A stretch of DNA of 35,342 nt from Thermoplasmata archaeon. Lineage in GTDB: Archaea > Thermoplasmatota > Thermoplasmata > Lutacidiplasmatales > UBA184. The translations under genes were made by a program, and so were the position numbers. Below the pieces are notes generated by a model. That model was not told where the DNA came from and made no database searches. It was given only the letters and a program-made list of their open reading frames with translations. Shown one piece after another: positions 15,177 to 23,793 of this stretch (the stretch's first letter is position 1; every line of letters begins with the position of its first letter). Where the stretch lies: assembly GCA_022749895.1 (NCBI GenBank), contig JAKIWS010000016.1:1-35342 (forward strand). Direction: 5' to 3'.

Positions 15177-16643
15177 GTGAAGGTCGTGGCGGCGGGCGGC
15201 GCCCTCGAAATCGTCGAGGAGGAGTACGCCGTCGCGCGGCTCGTCGCGGAGCTCGCGCACGACGCAGATCGCCGTCGCCAGGTCCGCGGCATCGCGGGCT
15301 CGGCCGCGACGTTCCGCCTCTCCGACCTCAAAGGACGTCTCCTCAAAGAACGGGTCTTCGAGGACCCCAGCCGCCTGCTCACACGGTTGCGGCGGCGGGG
15401 GTTGCTGGAGGAACGACCGGAGGGGCGGAACGACCGGATCTACATCGTGCCCTACCCCGACGAGCTGGCCCGCCTCCTGATGGAGGAGGTCGGCCGCTCC
15501 GAGAACGACGAGCCCACCCCCTCGGCGCTCGCCCCGGTGCCGGATGAGCGGGAAGAGATCCGCAGCCTCGACGGGGAGTTCCTCTCCGAGCTCCGGGCCG
15601 TACTGGCGGACCGCTTGGATGCGACCATCGAATTCGGGAGGACCTTCGACATCGGTCGCCTCGCGAAGTATCTGCGGGACCTCTTCGGCGAAATCCTGTA
15701 TGTCGATTCGCTGATCTCCCTCCTGCAGCAGTACGCGCTCGCGGACGTGCCGCTCATGGCCCCGACCGGGCGACGAACCGGCACCACCGGTTTCCATCTG
15801 GCGCTGTTCGGCCCGCCGGGCACTGGCAAAACGTTCGCGATCGACGACATGGTCCGGGGGAACCCGCGCACCGGCGTTCCGCCGCACGGCCTCCCGGGCC
15901 GCAACCGGTACTGCGGCGGGATCACGCCGGCCCAGTTCCTTCGGGTCGGCTCGCACTACGCGGGGCGGACGTTCAATTTCATCGTCCCCGAGTTCAATGA
16001 CTGGTTCAAGTACCGCGGGATGGTCGAGCCGCTGAAGCTCGTCATGGAGCAGCGGGAGGTGAAGTGGGAAACGACGCTCGGCACCGTCGGGCCCTACACC
16101 TTCAACTCGTTCTTCACGGTCAACTACAATGTCCGGACGAGCGGCGCCGTGGACTACTGGACGACCGTCGCCGACCCGAACTTCGCGGCGCTCGAGGACC
16201 GGATGCTGCTCCGGTTCCACCCGATGACGCGAGCGCGGTTCCGCGCCGTCGAAGGCAGCCAGGAGCGGCTCGAGCTGGGAGGGTTGAGCTTCGACCTCGC
16301 TTCGAAGATCCGGGATCACATGATCCTGATTCACGCGATCGAGGTCGGCCACCCCTTGGTCGCCGGGCAGTTCCCGCGGAAACCCGTCCGGCTCGAGCCG
16401 AAGCTGTACGAACGGTTGCGCGCGGTCAGCGAGAGCGCGCTCGTCCGGACGGAGCACCCGAAGTTCTCGCCGCGACTCAAATCGCGCGCCGTCAAGCTCG
16501 CGGCCGCCGCCGCGGTGCTCGGCTACTTCCGTCACGAGGCGACGTCGACGCTCCCGATCGGGCGGGGCGAATCCGAGTTCGCGGAACGGTTCTATCGGGA
16601 GGAGATCGACGCCCGCGAAGGTCGGCGCGGCTCGGCGGCCTGA
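15177..16643 (+). CDS. AAA+ ATPase with N-terminal winged-helix-like domain
   Basis: The 488-residue protein begins with a winged-helix-like region (about 20-95: basic helices, then RIYIVPYP). A linker and a AAA+ core follow, with Walker A GPPGTGKT (212-219), a Walker B-like stretch NFIVPEFNDW (about 267-276), a sensor-1-like Asn in VNYNVR (about 316-318), and Arg342/Arg346 in EDRMLLRF as possible arginine-finger positions. The C-terminal helical lid ends near 460. The Walker B acidic pair is not a textbook DE. ATP-driven remodelling of DNA or protein is likely, but the family is not one I can name. It is divergent from the Hjc-like gene and followed 37 bases on by a zinc-ribbon gene. Confidence 0.78.
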   Translation: MKVVAAGGALEIVEEEYAVARLVAELAHDADRRRQVRGIAGSAATFRLSDLKGRLLKERVFEDPSRLLTRLRRRGLLEERPEGRNDRIYIVPYPDELARLLMEEVGRSENDEPTPSALAPVPDEREEIRSLDGEFLSELRAVLADRLDATIEFGRTFDIGRLAKYLRDLFGEILYVDSLISLLQQYALADVPLMAPTGRRTGTTGFHLALFGPPGTGKTFAIDDMVRGNPRTGVPPHGLPGRNRYCGGITPAQFLRVGSHYAGRTFNFIVPEFNDWFKYRGMVEPLKLVMEQREVKWETTLGTVGPYTFNSFFTVNYNVRTSGAVDYWTTVADPNFAALEDRMLLRFHPMTRARFRAVEGSQERLELGGLSFDLASKIRDHMILIHAIEVGHPLVAGQFPRKPVRLEPKLYERLRAVSESALVRTEHPKFSPRLKSRAVKLAAAAAVLGYFRHEATSTLPIGRGESEFAERFYREEIDAREGRRGSAA

Positions 16644-16680
16644 GCCTCCCCCCCGCCGGTATCGGCGGGCGAGTCCCGAG

Positions 16681-17124
16681 ATGGTGCGCACCGTGGCGCT
16701 CGAGCTCCTGCGCGCCCGCTCGCGACCGTTCCCCTCGCAGGTCGCGTTCGCCGCCGAGATCGTCGGTCGCCTGCAGCGCGTCGACCCCGGCCTCGTCGTC
16801 GGCGGGGCCCGACTGCGCCGGATCCTCTTGGAGACGACCGGCGTCGTGGTGCGGGTCCGGTACGGCGAGCGGGCGGGGCCCCCGGCGAGCGATCTCTGTC
16901 CGGTCTGTCGGTCGCCGTTGCGTCGCATCCCCAACCGCACGCTCGAGGGGGGCACCGTGACGGTCGGGTACCGGTGCCCGCGGTGCGGTTACTGGACCCA
17001 CCTACGGCGGCGGGTCCCGGTTCGGTACATCTTCGAGCGAAGCCGCGGGCGTCGGGAATCTACTCCATCTTCCCGAGCCACGTCGGGTTCTCCGGCTGCG
17101 CGCTCGACTCGAACGCCGACGTGA
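16681..17124 (+). CDS. Zinc-ribbon protein downstream of the AAA+ ATPase
   Basis: The 147-residue protein has an N-terminal basic helical region and a zinc ribbon formed by CPVC (Cys73, Cys76) and CPRC (Cys99, Cys102), then a basic HLRRRVPVRYIF stretch. The last 25 residues look like read-through and overlap the 3' end of the convergent surface-protein gene by 65 bases; no earlier stop exists. The gene follows the AAA+ gene after 37 bases on the same strand, so the two are probably co-transcribed. The basic character plus zinc ribbon suggests nucleic-acid binding. No specific function can be assigned. Confidence 0.65.
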   Translation: MVRTVALELLRARSRPFPSQVAFAAEIVGRLQRVDPGLVVGGARLRRILLETTGVVVRVRYGERAGPPASDLCPVCRSPLRRIPNRTLEGGTVTVGYRCPRCGYWTHLRRRVPVRYIFERSRGRRESTPSSRATSGSPAARSTRTPT

Positions 17125-19195
17125 ACTTTCCGGATTTCGAGGCGATCGCCATCGCGATCGGCCGGTTCTTGGTCGCGAGCCGCATGAACCCGGCCGCGAG
17201 CAGGCCCGCGGCCGTCGCCTGGAGCGATACCGAGCCGACCCCGACCTGGTTCGCGAGCCCGACGAGCTGCAGGATCGGGGTCCCGACCTGGGCCGGTACG
17301 GGGATCGCCGGCGCGAGCGTCGGGGGGGTCGGCGGAGGGGCCGGCGCCGGGGTCGGCGTGCTCGTCGGTTCGACCAGAATGGTGGCGACCGGGAACGACG
17401 GCTGGACCGGGGTCCCGTTGTCGACCGGGATATACAGGGCGTTCGTGAACAGACCCCCCGCGACGGCGTCGCTGCCGGCCTGACGGCAGGTCGTGAGGAT
17501 GCACGCGTCGACGGGTACGGTAGTGAACGGCGGACCGTTCGCCACGATGTTGAACGACGCCGTCCAGCTGTCGCCCACGTACATCACGTTGGCTTTCGGG
17601 TCCGTGCTCCAGTTCCACGCGAGCGTCGTTCGTCCGTTCGCCACGGTGATCGTGGGCGCCGTCTGGCAGGTCGGGAGCGTCAACGCCCCGCGCGCACAGC
17701 CGGCGGCCGCCTGCAAAAGGCTCCCGGGGGCGGGGACGATGTTGCCGTGGCCGACGAAGGTGAACATCGGCTTGTTCGTCGCCTTCGCGACCTGGGTCGC
17801 TACGACCGGCCCGAACGATGCCGTGCGGAACGCCGCCAGCAGCGACGGATTGTTCACGTTCGGTTTGTCGGCGGGGCCGTGCGGGACGTAGTTCAAGGTG
17901 CCTTGGGTCCCGTCGGGACAGGTGAACCACGTCGGTCCGTTCCAGCTCCCTCCGGTCGCCGCGGCCATGTCGCATCCCGCCGCCAGGACGTGTTCGACGT
18001 CGAGCTGCACCTGCGTGCCGCCGACGCCGCCGCCCGGGAACGTCTTGCCCGTCTGCCAGTCCTTGGACATGAAGTCCGTCGCGCTGTCCACAAGGTCGAT
18101 CATGTCGATCGGACAGCTACCGCCGATCGCCGAGGTGCACGCGGGCGCGCTGTGGGCGAACGCTGCGATCGTGTGGGCCGCGGTCCCGTCCTGCGACTTG
18201 ACCCAACCTTCGCACGCCGGCGAGGTCGTGGTGGGGAAGATGTAGCTCGGCTCGCACGTGGGTGCGGTGCACCCGGCGTAGTTGCCCCAGACGGTCACCT
18301 GGAACGAGGGGCTCACGCAGTAATTCTCGCCGTAGTTCGGGTCCCGTGGGGCCGTCGACCCCATCCAGATCACCACGTGGTGGGTGTTGTTGACCCAGTT
18401 CAAGCCCTGGCCCGCGAGGGTTCCGTAGAGCGCGGTGATCATCGACGAGTGGAGGAAATTGTCCTGGAAGCCGGAAAAGTAGTACGTCCATCCGCCGTTG
18501 AGCACGTCGGACTGGAACGTGGAGCGGACCGCGGCCCCGAACTGGTTCGCGGGGACGAAGTTCGACACGTCCACGTGGTACTCGGAGCCGCCGTCGAAGT
18601 CCCACTGGTCGTTGGTCGCGTAGTAGTCGACCAGCCCGAAGGTCACCGACGCATGGGGGTTGTTGGCCTGGATCGCGGACGCGACCTCGCCCGCGTTGGC
18701 GATGAAGAACGGAACCCCATTCGACTCCTCGCACGGTAGGCCCGCGGGAACTCCGCCCGACGGGCAGGTGATGTACGGGATCTTGTCCTGGGTCGGATTG
18801 TAGACACCGTCCAGCGGCGAGTACTCGAGCACGAAGACCACTTGGACCGCCGGGTACGAGACGAGGCCGGTGGTGTCCGCGCTCGCGGTGAGGGTCACGC
18901 GACCGACCCCGGTCCCCGAGGGGCAGGTCGTCGCCGTGAACCCGCAGATCGCGCTCGGCGTCGATCCGATCCCGAGGGCGAGGCGAGCGGGGGGCAGCGT
19001 CGTTCCGGTCGCGGCCGTGGTCCGCTGATGGGTGGACCCACCGAACTGAAGAGCGACCCGCCCGGCGCCCGGCACCGTCGGGCCGAGAGCGAACGCGGTG
19101 AGTGCAATCGCGGCGATGGCGAAGGTCAGCCCGAGCGTAAGCAGCCATCGGTGGGAACGCGGGAGGCGGAGGGAGCTAGCTCGAAGCTCGGCCAT
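17060..19195 (-). CDS. vWA-like surface protein, C-terminally membrane-anchored (downstream paralog)
   Basis: The 711-residue product has an N-terminal basic stretch and hydrophobic segment (RWLLTLGLTF..., a signal peptide or anchor), then a Cys-containing leader and a von Willebrand A/integrin-like domain. The latter shows the strand VVFVLEYSPLDG at the usual MIDAS position, TFGLVDYY, the helix SSMITALYGTLAGQG and the strand VVIWMGSTAPRDP. A beta-rich Cys-bearing region, a Pro-rich stalk, a hydrophobic helix near residues 640-665 and a short tail ending WLGKME follow. The MIDAS is degenerate: Glu stands where the first Asp is expected. ATG 19195 is supported by exact register with its paralog (MxEL at 1-4, RWLL at 16-19) and almost equal length. 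It probably mediates adhesion or recognition. Confidence 0.82.
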   Translation of the reverse strand: MAELRASSLRLPRSHRWLLTLGLTFAIAAIALTAFALGPTVPGAGRVALQFGGSTHQRTTAATGTTLPPARLALGIGSTPSAICGFTATTCPSGTGVGRVTLTASADTTGLVSYPAVQVVFVLEYSPLDGVYNPTQDKIPYITCPSGGVPAGLPCEESNGVPFFIANAGEVASAIQANNPHASVTFGLVDYYATNDQWDFDGGSEYHVDVSNFVPANQFGAAVRSTFQSDVLNGGWTYYFSGFQDNFLHSSMITALYGTLAGQGLNWVNNTHHVVIWMGSTAPRDPNYGENYCVSPSFQVTVWGNYAGCTAPTCEPSYIFPTTTSPACEGWVKSQDGTAAHTIAAFAHSAPACTSAIGGSCPIDMIDLVDSATDFMSKDWQTGKTFPGGGVGGTQVQLDVEHVLAAGCDMAAATGGSWNGPTWFTCPDGTQGTLNYVPHGPADKPNVNNPSLLAAFRTASFGPVVATQVAKATNKPMFTFVGHGNIVPAPGSLLQAAAGCARGALTLPTCQTAPTITVANGRTTLAWNWSTDPKANVMYVGDSWTASFNIVANGPPFTTVPVDACILTTCRQAGSDAVAGGLFTNALYIPVDNGTPVQPSFPVATILVEPTSTPTPAPAPPPTPPTLAPAIPVPAQVGTPILQLVGLANQVGVGSVSLQATAAGLLAAGFMRLATKNRPIAMAIASKSGKFTSAFESSAQPENPTWLGKME

Positions 19196-19230
19196 CGGAA
19201 GCTGCCAACGCCCTACCATCGTGAGGCTCC

Positions 19231-19238
19231 CTAAACAC
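19231..19238 (-). promoter_or_regulatory. TATA-like element of the downstream vWA-like gene
   Basis: On the minus strand this reads about GTTTAGGG, about 40 bases before ATG 19195. The same position relative to the start holds a similar GTGTAAAG element in the upstream paralog, so the promoter may have been duplicated with the gene. Confidence 0.4.
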
Positions 19239-19429
19239 CTATCCCGCCGATACACTCCGCCCACATCCTCGAAGGGCGAATCTCCTTCTGCGACGTCCGG
19301 TGAACGCCCAAAATCCGTCAACCATCGGCCTGCACGATCCCGAACCTACGACCTCCGGTCCGGACGCCCCTCGTCGCGTGCACGACGGCGGTGGTGGAGG
19401 GACCCGAAGATCGAGCCGCGATGGAACCG

Positions 19430-21568
19430 CTATTCCATCTTCCCGAGCCAGGTCTGGTTCTCGGGTTTGGTGCCCGAGTCGAACGCCGACTTGAACGCAC
19501 CGGATTTCGCCGCGACGGCCATCGCGATCGGACGGTTCTTGGTCGCCACCCGCATGAATCCGGCCGCCAAGAGGCCGGCCGCGGTCGCTTGGAGTGACAC
19601 CGAGCCGACGCCGACCTGGTTCCCGAGGCCGATCAGCTGGAGGATCGGCACCGCTGTCGGGGCCGGGACCGGGATCGCCGGTGGGACGGGCGGGGTCACG
19701 GGCGGCGGGACCGGCGGAGGCGCGGGGACGCTCGTTGGCTGGACCTGGATCGTCGCGATCGGGAATGACGGTTGGATCGCCGTGCCGTTCGTACTGGGAA
19801 TGTACAGCGCGTTCGTGAACAGTCCGCCGGAGACCGAATCGCTGCCGGCTTGGAGACAGGTGGTCAACGTGCACGCGTCGACCGGCACGGCGGACGCGAA
19901 CGGCGGACCGTTCGCGATGATGTTGAACGACGCCGTCCAGCTGTCGCCGACGTACATTGTGTTGTACTTCGGGCTCGTGCTCCAGTTCCACGCGAGCGTG
20001 GTCCGTCCGTTGACCACCAGGATCGTCGGGACGGTCTGGCACGTGGCGAGCGTGACCGCCCCGCGGGCGCACGCGGTCGCCGCTTGCAGCTGACCGCCCG
20101 GCGCGGGCACGATGTTCCCGAACGGAACGTAGGTGAACATCGGCTTCCCCGTCCCCTTCGCGACCTGGGTCTCGATGACCGGTCCGAACGCGGCGGTACG
20201 GAAGGCGGCGAGCAGCGACGGATTGTAGGTGTTCGGCTTGTCCGCGGGCCCGTGGGGAACGTACGTGAGGGTACCCTGGGTGCCGTCGGGGCACGTGAAC
20301 CACGTCGGTCCGTTCCAGCTCCCGCCAGTCGCGGCGGCCATGTCGCAGCCGGCTTCGAGAACGTGATCGACGTCGAGCTGCACCTGCGTGCCGCCGACGC
20401 CGCCGCCCGGGAACGTCTTGCCGGTCTGCCAGTCCTTGGAGAGGTAGTCGGTCGCGCTATCGACGAGATCGATCATGTCGATCGGGCAGCTGCCGCCGAT
20501 CGCGCCCGTGCAGACCGGGGAGGTGTGAGCGAGGGCCGCGATCGAATCGGTCGGAACGCCGTCCTGCGACTTGACCCACCCGTAGCAGGGGGGTGACGCA
20601 CCGGCGGGGAAGATGTAGCTCGGCTCGCAGGTGTTCGCGGTGCAGCCCGAGTACGAGCCCCACGTCGTCACCTGGAACGACGGGCTCACGCAGTAGTTCT
20701 CGGCGTAGTTAGGGTCCCGCGGGGCCGTCGATCCCATCCAGATGATCACGTGGTGGGTGTTGTTCACCCAGTTGAGGCCCTGCCCGGTGAGCGTACCGTA
20801 GAGGGCGGTGATCATCGAGGAGTGCAGGAAGTTGTCTTGGAAGCCGGAGTACCAATACGTCCACCCACCGTTCAGCACGTCGGATTGGAACGTCGACTTC
20901 ACCGCCGCGCCGAACTCGTTCGACGGGAGGAAGTTCGACACGTCGACGTGGTACTCCGCGCCGCCGTCCGTGTCCCACTGGTCGTTCGTCGCGTAGTAGT
21001 CGACGAGGCCGAACGTCACGGAGGAGTGCGGATTCTGGGCCTGGATGGCGGTCGCGACCGTGCCGGCGTTCGCGATGAAGAACGGCACACCGTTCGATTC
21101 CTCGCACGGCAGCCCTTGGGGTACGCCCCCGCCGGGGCAGGAGTAGGGCGCCTTGATCTCGTCGGGATTGTAGACGCCGTCGAGCGGCGAATACTCGATC
21201 ACGAAGACGACTTGGACGGCCGGCCACGCCACCAATCCGGCCGTGTCCGCGCTCGCCGTGAGCGTGACCCGACCGATCCCGGTTCCCGCGGGGCACGACG
21301 TCTCGCTGAATCCGCAGATCGCCTTCGGAACCGCGGAAGTGCCGAGCGAAAGCTTGGCGGGGGGGAGGTTGTTCGCGGGCGTCGCCGCCGTGACGATCTG
21401 GTGGGAGAGTCCCTTCGAAGCGAGAATGCTGTGGCCGCTCGCCGGCACCGTCGGGCCTACGGAGAAGCCGAGCACCGCGAACGTCGCAACGAACGCGGTG
21501 AGCGCGACGGGGAGGAGCCATCGGCGGGGACGACGCAGGACCTCTCGGCGTCGCTCCAGCTCGAACAT
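19430..21568 (-). CDS. vWA-like surface protein, C-terminally membrane-anchored (upstream paralog)
   Basis: The 712-residue product is a full-length paralog of the 17060-19195 protein, with the same order of parts: basic N terminus and hydrophobic segment, vWA-like core (VVFVIEYSPLDG, TFGLVDYY, MITALYGTLTGQG, VIIWMGSTAPRDP), Cys-rich beta region, Pro-rich stalk, hydrophobic helix and the conserved tail WLGKME. Differences cluster in the first 60 residues and the stalk, while the core is nearly the same at protein level but has many synonymous base changes. That indicates an old duplication under selection. The DNA between the two genes (234 bases) holds the second promoter. N-glycosylation sequons occur in the ectodomain. 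Confidence 0.83.
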   Translation of the reverse strand: MFELERRREVLRRPRRWLLPVALTAFVATFAVLGFSVGPTVPASGHSILASKGLSHQIVTAATPANNLPPAKLSLGTSAVPKAICGFSETSCPAGTGIGRVTLTASADTAGLVAWPAVQVVFVIEYSPLDGVYNPDEIKAPYSCPGGGVPQGLPCEESNGVPFFIANAGTVATAIQAQNPHSSVTFGLVDYYATNDQWDTDGGAEYHVDVSNFLPSNEFGAAVKSTFQSDVLNGGWTYWYSGFQDNFLHSSMITALYGTLTGQGLNWVNNTHHVIIWMGSTAPRDPNYAENYCVSPSFQVTTWGSYSGCTANTCEPSYIFPAGASPPCYGWVKSQDGVPTDSIAALAHTSPVCTGAIGGSCPIDMIDLVDSATDYLSKDWQTGKTFPGGGVGGTQVQLDVDHVLEAGCDMAAATGGSWNGPTWFTCPDGTQGTLTYVPHGPADKPNTYNPSLLAAFRTAAFGPVIETQVAKGTGKPMFTYVPFGNIVPAPGGQLQAATACARGAVTLATCQTVPTILVVNGRTTLAWNWSTSPKYNTMYVGDSWTASFNIIANGPPFASAVPVDACTLTTCLQAGSDSVSGGLFTNALYIPSTNGTAIQPSFPIATIQVQPTSVPAPPPVPPPVTPPVPPAIPVPAPTAVPILQLIGLGNQVGVGSVSLQATAAGLLAAGFMRVATKNRPIAMAVAAKSGAFKSAFDSGTKPENQTWLGKME

Positions 21569-21604
21569 CGAAGGTTCCGATTATATCCTCGAACCGTAAG
21601 GGCT

Positions 21605-21612
21605 CTTTACAC
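21605..21612 (-). promoter_or_regulatory. Candidate TATA element of the upstream vWA-like gene
   Basis: On the minus strand a GTGTAAAG-like element lies about 40 bases before ATG 21568. A stronger-looking GATATAA (21581-21587) is only 16 bases from the ATG, too close for a transcript that includes the start codon, unless it is used for something else. Confidence 0.35.
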
Positions 21613-21634
21613 CTTTCTCTCCCTTACACGACCG

Positions 21635-23701
21635 TTAGCCGGCGTTTAACCCCTCGTTCTCCGTGGAGGGGCCCGGAACTTTGGGCTCCGGAGGGGCCAT
21701 CCGCCGCCCGAGCGCCCGAACGACGATGGCCCCTCCGAACGCCCCGGCGAGAACGGCGATCGCGATCCCGCCGGGCCCTCCGAGGAGGGCATTCACGGGG
21801 TTCGCCCCGCCGTTCGACGCCGCGTTGACGGTCACCGTGAACGTGCGGACGGCGGGGTCTTGGTGGCTGTCGAGCGCCGACACGGTGACGGTGTAGACGG
21901 CCGCGCGAGCGAAGAGGTGCGATGCGTTCGCGCCGGCCGCGAATCCACCGTCCCCCCACGACCAGTTGACCGAGTACGGCGGGAATCCTCCCGAGAGCAT
22001 CGCGCGGACCGTGAGGTCGAACGGAGCGCTCGCGACGGTCGCCGCCGCGGTGTAGTTCAACTGGACCGGGGCTACGACGACGACGGGGACGGCTCGGCTG
22101 GTCGTGGTGTTGAACGCGTCCCACGCAGTGAACCGTGCGGTGAAGGAACCCGTGCGGGCGTAGACGTGCCACGTGAGGTTCGACGCGCTCAAGGTGCCGT
22201 CGCCGAACGACCAGAGATAATGGTACGGCGCGTCCCCGCTCGAGGCGACGCCGGAGAACGTCACGTTGAGCGGAGCGACGCCCGTCGGAGGCAGCGCGAT
22301 CGTCGCGACCGAAAAAGTCCCGTTGAGGGGGCCGGCGACGTTGATCGTGAGCACCGAGGTCGATTGCGCCCCGAACCGGTCCGTCACGGTGAGCGACGGT
22401 CGGTACGCTCCCCCGTACTGGTACTGATGGGTGGCAACGGTACCCGGTGCCTGGGCTCCGTCCCCGAACGACCATACCGGCGCGAAGGGGGTGAAGCCGT
22501 TGAACGTCGCCTCGGTGAACGAGACGTTGAGCGGGGCCAGTCCGCCGACCGGAACAGCGGCCGCGTTCGTCGCGATCGCATCGTACGCCCACGTGTCGTT
22601 GAGGAGGACGTTGCCCGGTCCGGCGCCACCGAACAGGATCAGGTACCCGTCGCCGGAGTCGTTCGACATCATCGCGAACTCCCGTAAGGAGGGCGATCGC
22701 GCCGGAGTCTCGGCGCGCCAGGTCCGGTGGACGAACCACCAGGTGTCGTTGACGAGGCCGAGCGTCCCGGTCCCGCCGAAGAGGACCATCTGCTGCAGCG
22801 TCACGTCGAACGCGAAGGCGGCGCCGTGGCGCGCGGAGGGGCTGAGCGGGGGGAGGACCTGCGACCAGGTGCCGTTCGCGAACCACCACGTGTCGTTGTA
22901 GAGGAGCGTCCCGTTGTCCCCGCCGAACAGGGTCATGAAGCCGTCCGCCGGGTCGTAGGCGAACGCCGCCCCCCCTCGGCCGGCCGGCGCGGACGTTGGA
23001 CTGAGGCGCACCCACGTCCCGCCCGCGAAGGTCCACGTATCGCTCAGCTCCGAATTGAGGCAGCCCCCGTAGAGGACGACCTCGCGGTCGCGCGGGTCAT
23101 ACCCCATCGACGCGGCCCATCGCGGGGTGGGGGCCACCGTCGGGGTGATGTTCGTCCAAGCGCCGCCGACGAACTTCCACGTGTCGTTGAACGACTTGGT
23201 CAGGTTCGATCCCCCGAAGAGGAGCACGTACCCGTCGCGGGCGTCGAACGCGAGCGAAGCGTGGTCGCGGGGCGGGGGGGAGATCGCGGGCGAGAGGTTG
23301 GTCCACCGACCCCGCGTGTACGCCCAGGTGTCCCCGAGGTAGACGTGGCGGTTCGTGTACCCGCCGAAGATCAACGCGTACTGGTCGATAGGGTCGTAGA
23401 CGGTCGCGGTGCCGAACGACCGCCCGGGCGGGGAGCCAACCACCGTCGCCGACAGGTTCGCCCAGATCGGGACCGATCCGTTCACGGGGATCGAGCTCGC
23501 CCCGAGCGTTCGCGCGTCCGTCGCTGGGGTCGCGGCCCGTGGTGCGGTGAGCTCGTTCAGGTGGGGCATGGGCCCTGCACGGGGCGTTGGGCTCGCGCTC
23601 GTCGACGACGGTCCCGTCGGGGCGATCGTCACCAGGAGCACCACCGCGACGAGGAGGCCCGCCGGCCACTGGGGAATCTTGTAGCCGGAGGGCGAGCTCA
23701 C
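21635..23701 (-). CDS. Kelch-repeat/PKD-domain surface protein with C-terminal anchor
   Basis: The secreted protein has about 688 residues. After a signal segment (WPAGLLVAVVLLVTIAP) come six kelch-type repeats, each with a L(I/L)FGG strand and a DTWxFxxxxW signature, forming a likely six-bladed propeller. Then come three PKD domains marked by WSFGDG, WSFGDG and WSWGDG, a hydrophobic helix (GIAIAVLAGAFGGAIVV) and a short charged tail. N-x-S/T sequons are abundant. Such proteins act in adhesion or substrate binding at the archaeal surface. The start is uncertain: GTG 23701 gives a normal signal peptide; GTG 23746 adds 15 residues. Further in-frame sequence upstream is out-of-frame shadow of the preceding genes. 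Confidence 0.85.
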   Translation of the reverse strand: MSSPSGYKIPQWPAGLLVAVVLLVTIAPTGPSSTSASPTPRAGPMPHLNELTAPRAATPATDARTLGASSIPVNGSVPIWANLSATVVGSPPGRSFGTATVYDPIDQYALIFGGYTNRHVYLGDTWAYTRGRWTNLSPAISPPPRDHASLAFDARDGYVLLFGGSNLTKSFNDTWKFVGGAWTNITPTVAPTPRWAASMGYDPRDREVVLYGGCLNSELSDTWTFAGGTWVRLSPTSAPAGRGGAAFAYDPADGFMTLFGGDNGTLLYNDTWWFANGTWSQVLPPLSPSARHGAAFAFDVTLQQMVLFGGTGTLGLVNDTWWFVHRTWRAETPARSPSLREFAMMSNDSGDGYLILFGGAGPGNVLLNDTWAYDAIATNAAAVPVGGLAPLNVSFTEATFNGFTPFAPVWSFGDGAQAPGTVATHQYQYGGAYRPSLTVTDRFGAQSTSVLTINVAGPLNGTFSVATIALPPTGVAPLNVTFSGVASSGDAPYHYLWSFGDGTLSASNLTWHVYARTGSFTARFTAWDAFNTTTSRAVPVVVVAPVQLNYTAAATVASAPFDLTVRAMLSGGFPPYSVNWSWGDGGFAAGANASHLFARAAVYTVTVSALDSHQDPAVRTFTVTVNAASNGGANPVNALLGGPGGIAIAVLAGAFGGAIVVRALGRRMAPPEPKVPGPSTENEGLNAG

Positions 23702-23793
23702 ATAGGGCCAGTCGAGCCCGGCTACATCGACCTTTGCCGTGGCCACGGTCGGGCCCTGCGAGCCGCGGACGGCCTCGGTGCCGCGTCGCCGGG

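Larger units (their letters stand above)
17060..21568 (-). repeat. Tandem duplication of a 2.1-kb surface-protein gene
   Basis: The genes at 17060-19195 and 19430-21568 are direct repeats in the same orientation, colinear over their whole length. The repeat unit includes the coding region and probably its promoter. Third positions differ often, so recent gene conversion is unlikely over most of the length. Confidence 0.85.
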
